Positions 1 to 7,969 of a DNA stretch of 64,000 nucleotides are shown one piece after another. Every line of letters begins with the position of its first letter. Position 1 is the first letter of the stretch. Source of the DNA: an uncultured Faecalibacterium sp. (GTDB lineage Bacteria > Bacillota > Clostridia > Oscillospirales > Ruminococcaceae); contig CAKTFS010000003.1 in assembly GCA_934561115.1 (NCBI GenBank), positions 1-64,000 on the forward strand. The letters run 5' to 3'. Made by a program: the position numbers and the translations under genes. The notes under the pieces were generated by a model. The model saw nothing but the letters and a program-made list of their open reading frames with translations, was not told the DNA's origin and did no database searches.

Positions 1-237
1 CCCGCAATGCAACAACTGCGACCGCCGCCAGCGGCGGAAACAGGGAGCAGTTGTTGGGGCAGCGGCCAGCAAGACGCACGTGCCGCCCAAGGCACGATGC
101 GGATGCTGGGTGCCGCAACCCGTCGCCAAGGGCTACACGCCCTTGACAATCCTAAAGAAGAAGTCGAAGCACAAAAAAGCTAGCGCTGCGCCAGTCGGCG
201 CTATCGCTTTAACGCTTTTTTCGCTTCTCCATTTATA
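1..237. other. non-coding start of window, hairpin-rich
   Basis: No convincing gene. Several inverted repeats lie back to back. Arms CAACAACTGC and GCAGTTGTTG (about 9-57) enclose CCGCCGC/GCGGCGG. GTGCC/GGCAC follows near 81-96, AAGGGC/GCCCTT near 128-145, and GCGCC-AGTC-GGCGC near 186-199 just before a T-rich stretch. The last hairpin could terminate a gene lying left of the window. The rest may be a structured RNA or a decayed repeat, and its identity is unknown. Confidence 0.4.
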
Positions 238-383
238 GCCCCTCAGTCGCTGCGCGACAGCTCCCCCCGGGGGAGCGGGTACGCCCGGAAGCTTTGCGGT
301 TTAACCGGAAACTTTCCCGCCATGCCAAAGGCTCCCTCTCAGAGGGAGCTGGCAAAACCGTCAGGTTTTGACTGAGGGAGTTT
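238..383. repeat. two palindromic CCCTCAGTC-type repeats in opposite orientation
   Basis: Copy 1 (238-276, +) reads CCCCTCAGTC, a small hairpin GTCGC/GCGAC, then AGCTCCCCC with a complementary GGGGGAGC. Copy 2 (about 325-383, -) has the same framework with the hairpin arms CAAAACC/GGTTTTG. Related copies occur near 20219, 37697, 37795, 37868, 38157 and 38257. The frame is conserved while the hairpin arms differ but still pair. Confidence 0.75.
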
Positions 384-440
384 GTCCTCTTGTATCCCAC
401 ATATTAGCAACTGTGCACAAAAATTGGAACAATTCTTTGG

Positions 441-470
441 TGAATGAAAATGACTGAAACTGATTGATTC
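441..470 (+). promoter_or_regulatory. three tandem 10-bp repeats, probable FruR operator
   Basis: The sequence reads TGAATGAAAA, TGACTGAAAC, TGATTGATTC in three consecutive decamers, ending inside the -35 box of the fru promoter. DeoR-family regulators often bind direct repeats of this kind. The target assignment rests on position next to fruR and is inference. Confidence 0.6.
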
Positions 471-491
471 TGACGGGATTTTTGCTATAAT
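464..491 (+). promoter_or_regulatory. promoter of the fruRKA operon
   Basis: TTGATT (464-469), a 16-bp spacer and a perfect TATAAT (486-491) lie about 80 bp before fruR. The -35 box overlaps the third repeat of the putative operator, consistent with repression by steric exclusion. Confidence 0.75.
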
Positions 492-569
492 AAAGATGCA
501 AACAACCAAAACACGCCAAGACCGTGCAGAATCGGTCAGGCGTGGGAAGGAAAGAAGGGAAAAGACACC

Positions 570-1325
570 ATGCTGGCAGAGGAACGTTTTGCACTGATCT
601 TAGAACAGCTGAACGAAAAGCGCACTGTGACGGTGCAGCAGCTGTGCGAGGCGCTGCACACCAGCGAATCCACCATCCGGCGTGACCTGACCGAGCTGGA
701 CCGGCAGGGCAGACTGACCAAGGTGCACGGGGGAGCCACCCTGCCGGACAGCCGTTTTCTGGCAGACGAGCCCACCATGGAAGCCAAGGAGACGCTGGCG
801 GTAGCGGAAAAGCGCAGCATTGCCGCAGCCGCCGCAGCGCTCATTACCGCCGAGGATTTTGTGTTCATTGATGCAGGCACCACCACGCTGGAGTTGGTGC
901 GGGCGCTGGCGGGTGCGGCGCTCAAGGCCACCTACGCGACCAACGGCGTGGCGCACGCCCGGCTGCTGGCGCAAAAGGGCTGCCGGGTGTATCTGCCCGG
1001 CGGGCTGCTGCGCCCCCAGACCGAAGCCATCGTGGGCGCACCGGCGGTCAGCAGCATCCAGCAGTATAACTTCACCAAAGCATTTATGGGTGCCAACGGC
1101 GTGGCGCTGGAGGCGGGCTTTACCACCCCGGACCCCGAGGAAGCAGCGGTAAAGGCCGCAGCCGTCCACCGCGCAAGGGAAAGCTGGTTCCTTGTGGACG
1201 ATGCCAAATTTGCTAAAATTTACCCGGCGGTCATCACAGATCTGCACGGCGGTGCCATCCTGACCAACCGCTGCCCGAACCCTAAGTATAAACAGCAGAC
1301 CTTTGTAAAGGAGGCAGAAGTATGA
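570..1325 (+). CDS. fruR: DeoR-family transcriptional regulator of the fructose operon
   Basis: This 251-residue protein has the usual DeoR layout. An N-terminal winged helix-turn-helix (about 1-57, with STIRRDLTELDRQGRL and the KVHGGA wing) precedes a sugar-phosphate isomerase-like effector domain (about 75-235, with FIDAGTTTLELV). It is the first gene of fruR-fruK-fruA and its stop overlaps the start of fruK by 4 bp. Family members of this arrangement repress the fru operon and are released by fructose 1-phosphate. That ligand is known for the family and not visible here. A GGGA-type ribosome site precedes the ATG. Confidence 0.93.
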   Translation: MLAEERFALILEQLNEKRTVTVQQLCEALHTSESTIRRDLTELDRQGRLTKVHGGATLPDSRFLADEPTMEAKETLAVAEKRSIAAAAAALITAEDFVFIDAGTTTLELVRALAGAALKATYATNGVAHARLLAQKGCRVYLPGGLLRPQTEAIVGAPAVSSIQQYNFTKAFMGANGVALEAGFTTPDPEEAAVKAAAVHRARESWFLVDDAKFAKIYPAVITDLHGGAILTNRCPNPKYKQQTFVKEAEV

Positions 1326-2227
1326 TCTACACCGTTACCTTTAACCCGGCCATCGACTACGTTGTGCGCTTGGACGCACCGCTGGAGGTGGGCGCAGTGA
1401 ACCGCGCCAAAGGCGAGGACTGCGTGCTGGGCGGCAAGGGCATCAACGTGTCCGGCGTGCTGGCGCAGCTGGGCTGCGAGAGCGTGGCACTGGGCTTTGT
1501 GGCAGGCGAGACCGGCGCATGGTTGGAGCGCGGTCTGGCCGCACAGGGACTGAAAACCGATTTTGTGCATCTGGAAAACGGTATGACCCGCATCAACGTC
1601 AAGATCAAGGCGGGGCAGGAGACCGAGCTGAACGGCGCAGGCCCTGCCATCCCGGAAAGTGCTTTGCAGCAGCTGGAAGCCCAGCTGGATAAGCTGACCG
1701 AGGGCGATATCCTCATTCTGGCAGGCAGCATCCCGGCAAGCCTGCCGCAAAGCGTCTACGAGCGGCTGCTGGCGCGGCTGCAGGGCAGGGGCGTGCGCGC
1801 GGTGGTGGATGCCACCCGCGACCTGCTGGTGAACGTGCTGCCCTACCACCCCTTCCTTATCAAGCCCAACAACCATGAGCTGGGCGAGATCGTGGGCAGG
1901 GTGCTGACCACTGACGCCGAGATCGTTGCCGCTGCCCGCACTTTACAGGAAAAGGGTGCCCGCAACGTGCTGGTGAGCATGGCAGGGGACGGTGCGCTGC
2001 TGTTGGACGAGCAGGGACAGGTGCACCGCATCGGCTGCCCCAAGGGCAAGGTGGTCAACAGCGTGGGTGCAGGCGACAGCATGGTGGCCGGCTTTGTGGC
2101 CGGGTATCTGCAAAGCAGCAGCTACGCGCAGGCACTGCGTCTGGGCACGGCCTGCGGCAGCGCCACGGCTTTCAGCCTTGGGCTTGCCACAAAGGAAAAG
2201 ATCGACGAGCTGCTGGCGCAGCTTTGA
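1322..2227 (+). CDS. fruK: 1-phosphofructokinase
   Basis: This 301-residue PfkB-family kinase converts fructose 1-phosphate to fructose 1,6-bisphosphate with ATP. It shows the N-terminal substrate motif TFNPAIDYVV, the glycine-rich GGKGINVSGVLAQLG, and the C-terminal catalytic signature VNSVGAGDSMVAGF (GAGD anion hole and Asp base). The length is typical. The start overlaps the end of fruR (ATGA-type coupling) behind GGAGG. It lies directly upstream of the fructose PTS, which supplies its substrate in the cytoplasm. Confidence 0.96.
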   Translation: MIYTVTFNPAIDYVVRLDAPLEVGAVNRAKGEDCVLGGKGINVSGVLAQLGCESVALGFVAGETGAWLERGLAAQGLKTDFVHLENGMTRINVKIKAGQETELNGAGPAIPESALQQLEAQLDKLTEGDILILAGSIPASLPQSVYERLLARLQGRGVRAVVDATRDLLVNVLPYHPFLIKPNNHELGEIVGRVLTTDAEIVAAARTLQEKGARNVLVSMAGDGALLLDEQGQVHRIGCPKGKVVNSVGAGDSMVAGFVAGYLQSSSYAQALRLGTACGSATAFSLGLATKEKIDELLAQL

Positions 2228-2257
2228 TAGGACAAAAGGAACAAAGGAGGAACGTTT

Positions 2258-4186
2258 ATGCGCATCACCGAGTTATTTACCGCACAGTCCATTGCGCTGG
2301 ACGAGGCACTGCAGACGCAGGAGCAGATCCTGAGCCGTCTGGTGGAATTGCAGGCCACCCACGGCAACATCACCGATAAGGAGGCCTACAAAAAGGCACT
2401 CTACGCCCGCGAGGCCGAGGGCTCTACCTATGTGGATAACGGCATCACCGTGCCCCACGCCAAGACCAATGTGGTCACCCGCCCCAGTCTGGCCGCCCTG
2501 CGGCTGAGCACCCCGGTGCAGTACAACGCCGAGGATGACGGCACCACCGACCTGCTGTTTGCCATTGCCGCCCCGGAAAACGGCAGCCTGCATGTGGATA
2601 TGCTGGCCCGCATGATGCAGATGCTGATGAACGAGGACTTTGTGGAAAAGCTTAAAGCTGCCAAGACCCCCAAGGAGTTCTTGGAGTGCATCGACGCGCA
2701 GGAGGAAGCACAGTTCGGCGCAGAGAGCTTTACCCAGCAGGCCATCCCGCAGGACGGCTACCGCATTCTGGCCGTGACCGCCTGCGTCAACGGCATCGCC
2801 CACACCTACATGGCCGCAGAGGCACTGACCAAGGCCGGTGACAAGCTGGGTCTGCCTACCAAGGTGGAGACCAACGGCTCGGACGGCGCAAAGAACATCC
2901 TGACCCGCGCCGAGATCGCCGCCTGTGACGGCATCATCGTGGCAGCGGAGAAAAAGGTGGATACTGCCCGCTTCGATGGCAAGCCGGTGCTGTTCACCCG
3001 CGTAGATGACGGCATCCACAAGCCGGAGGAACTGATCAAAAAGATCGCCCACGGCGAGGTGCCTGTGTTCCACGCCGAGGGCGGCGCAGCAGCCGAGGAC
3101 GACAGCTCCACCAAGGACAGCTTCGGCCGCAGCCTGTACAAGAACCTGATGAACGGCGTTTCCCACATGCTGCCTTTCGTGGTGGGCGGCGGCATCATGA
3201 TCGCGCTGGCCTTCCTGCTGGATGATTACAGCATCAATCCCGCAAACTTCGGCATGAACACCCCCGTGGCTGCCTTCTTCAAGACGGTGGGCGGCGCAGC
3301 CTTCGGCTATATGCTGCCCATTCTGGCAGGCTTTATTGCCATGTCCATTGCCGACCGTCCGGGCCTGGCCGTAGGCTTTGCCGGCGGCGTGCTGGCCATG
3401 AACGGCACCAACTTCACCGACCTTGCCGCAGGCAGCACCACCGGCATCTCCGGCGGCTTCCTTGCAGCGCTGCTGGCCGGTTTTGCAGCGGGCTACATCG
3501 TGCAGTTCCTTAAAAAGATCACCGAAAAGCTGCCCGCCAGCCTGAACGGTATCCGGCCCATGCTCATCTACCCGCTGGGCGGCATTCTCATCGTAGGTGC
3601 GATGATGTGCGCCGTGAACCCGGTGATGGGAATGATCAACACCGCCATGACCGACTGGCTGAACGCACTGGGCGGCAGCTCCAAGGTGCTGCTGGGCGCC
3701 ATCGTGGCCGGTATGATGAGCGTGGATATGGGCGGCCCGGTCAACAAGGCAGCCTACGTCTTTGGCACCGCAGCCCTTGCTTCCGGCAACTACGAGGTGA
3801 TGGCCGCCGTCATGGTGGGCGGCATGGTTCCTCCCATCGCCATTGCCCTGTCCACCACCTTCTGCCCCCGCAAGTGGACTCCGGAAGAGCGCCGCAACGG
3901 CATCGTGAACTACGTCATGGGTCTGTGCTTCGTGTCTGAGGGCGCTATCCCCTATGCAGCAGCCGACCCGCTGCGCGTCCTGCCCAGCTGCGTTGTCGGC
4001 TCTGCGGTCGCCGGTGCGCTCTCCATGACCTTTGGCTGCGCACTGCGCGCACCCCACGGCGGCATCTTCGTGTTCCCGGTGGTGGATCATGCCGTGCTGT
4101 ACTGCGTGGCACTGGCTGTGGGCAGTGTGCTGGGTGCAGTGATCCTGAGCCTTGTCAAAAAGACCCAGCCCGCCGAGGCAAAGTAA
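2258..4186 (+). CDS. fruA: PTS fructose-specific transporter, EIIABC fused
   Basis: This 642-residue fused permease imports fructose and phosphorylates it to fructose 1-phosphate. EIIA (about 1-150) carries the phospho-accepting His67 in GITVPHAKT. EIIB (about 165-265) carries Cys176 in VTACVNGIAHT. EIIC (about 290-635) is a multi-spanning membrane domain with repeated glycine-rich helices. Most relatives read CPTG at the EIIB active site, whereas this protein reads CVNG. It is the last gene of the operon and is followed by a strong terminator. Confidence 0.96.
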   Translation: MRITELFTAQSIALDEALQTQEQILSRLVELQATHGNITDKEAYKKALYAREAEGSTYVDNGITVPHAKTNVVTRPSLAALRLSTPVQYNAEDDGTTDLLFAIAAPENGSLHVDMLARMMQMLMNEDFVEKLKAAKTPKEFLECIDAQEEAQFGAESFTQQAIPQDGYRILAVTACVNGIAHTYMAAEALTKAGDKLGLPTKVETNGSDGAKNILTRAEIAACDGIIVAAEKKVDTARFDGKPVLFTRVDDGIHKPEELIKKIAHGEVPVFHAEGGAAAEDDSSTKDSFGRSLYKNLMNGVSHMLPFVVGGGIMIALAFLLDDYSINPANFGMNTPVAAFFKTVGGAAFGYMLPILAGFIAMSIADRPGLAVGFAGGVLAMNGTNFTDLAAGSTTGISGGFLAALLAGFAAGYIVQFLKKITEKLPASLNGIRPMLIYPLGGILIVGAMMCAVNPVMGMINTAMTDWLNALGGSSKVLLGAIVAGMMSVDMGGPVNKAAYVFGTAALASGNYEVMAAVMVGGMVPPIAIALSTTFCPRKWTPEERRNGIVNYVMGLCFVSEGAIPYAAADPLRVLPSCVVGSAVAGALSMTFGCALRAPHGGIFVFPVVDHAVLYCVALAVGSVLGAVILSLVKKTQPAEAK

Positions 4187-4228
4187 CAAGCCATTCTCTT
4201 TTTCCATACGGATAAGTTCTCCATAAAA

Positions 4229-4275
4229 GCAAAGGGGGCTGCCGCACACCGCGGCGGTCCCTTTTGCGTTTTCCG
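4229..4275 (+). terminator. intrinsic terminator after fruA
   Basis: The stem GCAAAGGGGGCTGCCGC pairs with GCGGCGGTCCCTTTTGC (4229-4267) and is followed by a short T-rich run. It lies 43 bp after the fruA stop. Confidence 0.8.
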
Positions 4276-4402
4276 ACCGTCTGCTGTAAAAAGATGTTTT
4301 TTGCACCGGACAGTTCCCCGGCGGTGGAAAATGTGCTATCATAGAAACGATAAGAATGTGTAAGATCCCGCACCTGCGGGGAGAAAGGAAACGATCCGTT
4401 CC

Positions 4403-5899
4403 ATGCGCAGACAAAGCTTCTGGAACCACCGGTTCACCCGCACCCGGATCAAAAGCGAGAAGGTCCAGCTGCCGGAGATGCTCTTCGGCTACATTCTGGG
4501 CCCCATGGGTGCTTCCATCTCAGGCAGTATTTTCGGCAGCATCCTGCAAAGCTACTTCACCGATGTGCTCCGGCTGGATCTGCGGTTCCTCAGCCGGCTG
4601 CAGCTGGTGTCCACCGTGCTCATCGTGGCGGCAAACCTTCTGGTAGGGCAGCTGATCGAGCGCACCCGCGCCACGGCGGGCAAGGCAAGGCCGTGGCTGC
4701 TGCTTTCGGTGTTTACCTTTTCCTCTGCCAGCGTGCTCATGTTCATCGTGCCTTTTCAGGGCATTGCGCGCATGGTGTGGATCGCCGTGGCGTACAACCT
4801 GTACTACTCGTTTGCGTCCCCCATTTACAGCACAGCCAGCAGCATTATGCTCTCGGTGTCCACCCGGGACAGCCGTCAGCGCGGGCTGCTGGCCTCCATC
4901 AACAGCATGGTGGGTCTGGGCGTGATGGGCACCTGCAGCATGGTGTTCCCCATGCTGGTGTCCTTTTTCCTCCGGGAAAATATCCACCGCTGGTTTTTTA
5001 CCATGCTGGGGGTGGCGGTGTTCACCGGGTTTACCATCTACCTGCAGTTTGCCTTTACCCGCGAGCGCGTTACCGAGGAACGCCGCATTCTGGAAGGCCT
5101 GTACGGGCCGGAGGATGAATTTGAAGCTGCCCGGCAGGCAGACGCACCCCCGCCGGAGCCTGCACCGGTGCAGCGGGTCTCGCTGCGCCGCCAGCTGCGG
5201 GCGGTGACTGCCGACCCCATGTGGTGGCTCATTCTGGGCGTATGCGTGCTGTTCCAGTGGAGCGGGTCTTTAAAAAACAGCACCATGACCTACTATTGTA
5301 AGTGGGTGGTGGACAACACCTTTTTGGGCAGTGCGGGTGCATGGGGCGCATCCCAATCGCTGTTGACCATGATGGGCGCGCTGCCCATGGCGCTGGCCTC
5401 GGTGCTGCTGGTGCCGCTGATCGACCGGTTCGGCAAGCGCAAGGTGTGCGGCTGGTTTCTGCTGCTGGGCGCTGCGGGCGGTGTCATCGCGGGGCTGGGG
5501 CAGGGCAGACTGGTTCCTGTTGCCATCGGCGTTGCGCTCAAGTGCTTTGGCTCTGCGCCTGCCTGCTGCATGCTGCTTGCCATGGTGGCCGATGTGGTGG
5601 ACCATGTGGAGATGCGCAGCGGCATCCGCACCGACGGGCTTACCATGTCGGTGTACAGCTCCCAGTCCGTGGCGGGCGGCTCGGTGATGAGCGCACTGTT
5701 CAATGGGGTGCTGGCGCGCACCGGCTATGACCAGTGCGCCAGTACGGCGCTGGGCACTGCCGCCCAGAACGCCGCCGTGCGCCATGTGATCGCGGGCGGG
5801 TATATCTGGGTGGAAACGCTCAGCTATGTGGCGGCGGGGCTTCTGCTGCTGGCCTTCTGGAAGGTGGAAAAAGACCTTGCCGCCCGGCAAAAAAACTGA
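4403..5899 (+). CDS. MFS transporter, GPH (glycoside-pentoside-hexuronide) type
   Basis: This 498-residue protein has about 12 predicted membrane helices and a cytoplasmic loop rich in charged and proline residues around 225-265. The N-terminal stretch (GPMGASISGSIFGSIL) and the second-half motif LIDRFGKRKVCG match the MelB/GPH branch of the major facilitator superfamily, which imports sugars with Na+ or H+. The substrate cannot be read from sequence and no sugar-metabolic gene is adjacent. It appears monocistronic, behind a GGAG-containing leader. Confidence 0.8.
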   Translation: MRRQSFWNHRFTRTRIKSEKVQLPEMLFGYILGPMGASISGSIFGSILQSYFTDVLRLDLRFLSRLQLVSTVLIVAANLLVGQLIERTRATAGKARPWLLLSVFTFSSASVLMFIVPFQGIARMVWIAVAYNLYYSFASPIYSTASSIMLSVSTRDSRQRGLLASINSMVGLGVMGTCSMVFPMLVSFFLRENIHRWFFTMLGVAVFTGFTIYLQFAFTRERVTEERRILEGLYGPEDEFEAARQADAPPPEPAPVQRVSLRRQLRAVTADPMWWLILGVCVLFQWSGSLKNSTMTYYCKWVVDNTFLGSAGAWGASQSLLTMMGALPMALASVLLVPLIDRFGKRKVCGWFLLLGAAGGVIAGLGQGRLVPVAIGVALKCFGSAPACCMLLAMVADVVDHVEMRSGIRTDGLTMSVYSSQSVAGGSVMSALFNGVLARTGYDQCASTALGTAAQNAAVRHVIAGGYIWVETLSYVAAGLLLLAFWKVEKDLAARQKN

Positions 5900-5989
5900 C
5901 CCAAAACGGCATCTGCAACAAAAAACAGAACTCTGTACCGCCCAAAACGGCCTATCCTGCCGGAATTGTGTTCTGCGCTTTGTTTTGCA

Positions 5990-6018
5990 TTGCGCCCCAC
6001 CCCGGGCTGTGGTATACT
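5990..6018 (+). promoter_or_regulatory. promoter of the DUF1846 gene
   Basis: TTGCGC (5990-5995), a 17-bp spacer and TATACT (6013-6018) lie 60 bp before the ATG. The -35 box is weak and the -10 box good. Confidence 0.55.
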
Positions 6019-6077
6019 TATGTTTGTGATTTTTTGCCCGGGTATGGTGTGCCGGGCCACCAGAGAGGAAACGAACG

Positions 6078-7571
6078 ATGAAAATAGGATTTGACAACGA
6101 CAAATATCTTGCGATGCAGTCCGAGCATATCCGCGAGCGCATCAAGAAGTTTGACAATAAGCTGTATCTGGAATTCGGCGGCAAGCTGTTCGACGATTAC
6201 CACGCCTCCCGCGTACTGCCCGGCTTTCAGCCGGACTCCAAGCTGCAGATGCTGCTGCAGCTCAAGGAGCAGGCCGAGATCGTCATCGTCATCAGCGCCG
6301 AGGACATTATCAGCAGCAAGGTGCGCGGCGACTACGGCATCACCTACGATCTGGACGTGCTGCGTCTCATCGATGCTTTTCAGGAGGTGGGGCTGTATGT
6401 GGGCAGCGTGTGCGTGACCAAGTACACCGCCGCTGCCGAGGTGGAAGCCTTTGAAAAGCGGCTGAACAGTCTGGGCATCCGCACCTTCCGCCACTACAAG
6501 ATCCCCGGCTACCCCAACGATGTGGCCCGCATCGTCAGCGACGAGGGCTACGGCCGCAACGAGTACATTGAGACCGAGCGCCCGCTGGTGGTCATCACCG
6601 CGCCCGGCCCCGGCAGCGGAAAAATGGCGGTCTGCCTGTCCCAGCTGTACCATGAATACAAGCGCGGCGTCAAGGCCGGTTACGCCAAGTTCGAGACCTT
6701 CCCCATCTGGAACATTCCCCTGAAGCACCCGGTCAATCTGGCCTACGAGGCCGCCACCGCCGACCTGAACGATGTGAACATGATCGACCCCTTCCATCTG
6801 GAAGCCTACGGCGTGACCACCGTAAACTACAACCGCGACATCGAGATCTTCCCGGTGGTGAACGCGATGTTTGAGCTGATCGCAGGCCAGAGCCCCTATA
6901 AGTCCCCCACGGACATGGGCGTGAACATGGCCGGCAACTGCATCGTGGACGACGCCGTCTGCTGCGAGGCCTCCCGCAAGGAGATCGTGCGCCGGTACTA
7001 CAAGTGCCTGTGCGAGCAGAAGGTCACCGGCACCGCCAAGGAGAGCGAGCGCTACAAGCTGGAGCTGCTGATGAATCAGGCCGGGCTGACCATGGGCGCA
7101 CGGGAAGTGGAAAAGCAGGCCCACGCCCGCAGCGAAGCCACCGGCGGCGCACCGGCTGCTGCCATTGAGCTGAGCGACGGCACCGTCATCACCGGCAAGA
7201 CCGGCCCGCTGCTGGGTGCTACCGCAAGCGCTCTGATCAACGCGCTCAAGTATCTGGCGGGCATCCCGCAGGAGACGGATCTGGTCAGCGCTGCCGCTAT
7301 TGAGCCCATCCAGACCCTCAAGACAAACTACTTGGGCGGCAAGAACCCCCGTCTGCACACCGACGAGATCCTGATCGCCCTGTCCAGCTCTGCTGCTTCC
7401 AGCGACCTTGCCGCAGCAGCCATGCACCAGCTGCCCAACCTCAAGGGCTGCGATGTGCACTCCACCGTGCTGCTTTCCAGCGTGGACAGCAGCACCCTGA
7501 ACCGTCTGGGCATGTACCTGACCTGCGACCCCGTCTACGAGGAAGAGGACCGCAAGTACCATAAGCTGTAA
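6078..7571 (+). CDS. DUF1846 (UPF0371) family protein
   Basis: This 497-residue protein is recognised by overall sequence (N-terminal IGFDNDKYLAMQSEHI, central VVITAPGPGSGKMAVCLSQLYHE). The family is widespread in Firmicutes and structures exist, but to my knowledge no biochemical role is settled. The GPGSGKMA stretch resembles a P-loop and suggests nucleotide or phosphate binding, which is inference. The gene appears monocistronic with GAGAGGAAACG before the ATG. Two copies of the variable-hairpin element follow it. Confidence 0.85.
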   Translation: MKIGFDNDKYLAMQSEHIRERIKKFDNKLYLEFGGKLFDDYHASRVLPGFQPDSKLQMLLQLKEQAEIVIVISAEDIISSKVRGDYGITYDLDVLRLIDAFQEVGLYVGSVCVTKYTAAAEVEAFEKRLNSLGIRTFRHYKIPGYPNDVARIVSDEGYGRNEYIETERPLVVITAPGPGSGKMAVCLSQLYHEYKRGVKAGYAKFETFPIWNIPLKHPVNLAYEAATADLNDVNMIDPFHLEAYGVTTVNYNRDIEIFPVVNAMFELIAGQSPYKSPTDMGVNMAGNCIVDDAVCCEASRKEIVRRYYKCLCEQKVTGTAKESERYKLELLMNQAGLTMGAREVEKQAHARSEATGGAPAAAIELSDGTVITGKTGPLLGATASALINALKYLAGIPQETDLVSAAAIEPIQTLKTNYLGGKNPRLHTDEILIALSSSAASSDLAAAAMHQLPNLKGCDVHSTVLLSSVDSSTLNRLGMYLTCDPVYEEEDRKYHKL

Positions 7572-7582
7572 AGATACAGCCG

Positions 7583-7706
7583 GACGATCTTGAATGGCCG
7601 CCGCGTGCGCTCTGGCCATTGTTTAAGGAAATAAGATTTGTATGATTTGTGGCTCAGAAACGCCTGCGGGCGTTTCTGAGCCACTTTTTCACAGCTGGGG
7701 GGTCGT
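7583..7706 (+). repeat. variable-hairpin element, copy A
   Basis: Stem 1 is ATGGCC (7594-7599) with GGCCAT (7614-7619) around the loop GCCGCGTGCGCTCT. An A/T-rich linker follows. Hairpin 2 (7649-7684) has 16-nt arms beginning GTGGCTCAG and an apical CTGCGG. The conserved tail TTTTTCAC and GGGGTCG ends the copy. Its hairpin 2 is nearly identical to that of copy E, with a compensatory C-G to T-A change. Confidence 0.8.
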
Positions 7707-7730
7707 GACCGGAAACTGCATTTTGCCTTT

Positions 7731-7855
7731 ATGACCTTTTTTGTGAAAATGCGTTTGTCGCGCTCCGCAGAGCGCGACAAACGCGAAATAAAAATAATCA
7801 TTCCGCTGAAAATATCCAGAGCGTAAGCGGAGGATATTTCCAATCATCCTGCGTT
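7731..7855 (-). repeat. variable-hairpin element, copy B (inverted relative to A)
   Basis: Read on the minus strand, stem 1 is AAATATCC with GGATATTT (forward 7810-7817 and 7832-7839), the loop contains TCCGCT, and AGCGGA follows the stem. Hairpin 2 (7751-7784) starts GCGTTTGTCGCGC and has apical CTGCGG. The tail reads TTTTCAC. Stem 1 differs in sequence from every other copy yet still pairs. Confidence 0.8.
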
Positions 7856-7870
7856 CCAAAAGGCCGCTGC

Positions 7871-7923
7871 GCAAGCAGCATTTCGTGCTGCTGCTTGCTA
7901 GTTGTCCGCAGATGTGGTACACT
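7871..7923 (+). promoter_or_regulatory. promoter of the NSS transporter gene with overlapping hairpin
   Basis: TTGCTA (7895-7900), a 17-bp spacer and TACACT (7918-7923) form a plausible promoter. A hairpin with arms GCAAGCAGCA and TGCTGCTTGC-like sequence (7871-7898) covers the -35 box, which may be the terminator of a converging transcript or a protein-binding site. Confidence 0.5.
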
Positions 7924-7969
7924 TGTTCTGCTTAATTTTTATAGCGTATAGGAAAAGAGGATCAACAAC

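Noticed and set aside
2273..4429. Very long open frame of 718 codons on the minus strand
   Set aside because: It lies antisense to fruA, is rich in His/Gly/Gln as expected from the reverse of a GC-rich gene, and has no family resemblance. The plus-strand PTS gene explains the sequence.
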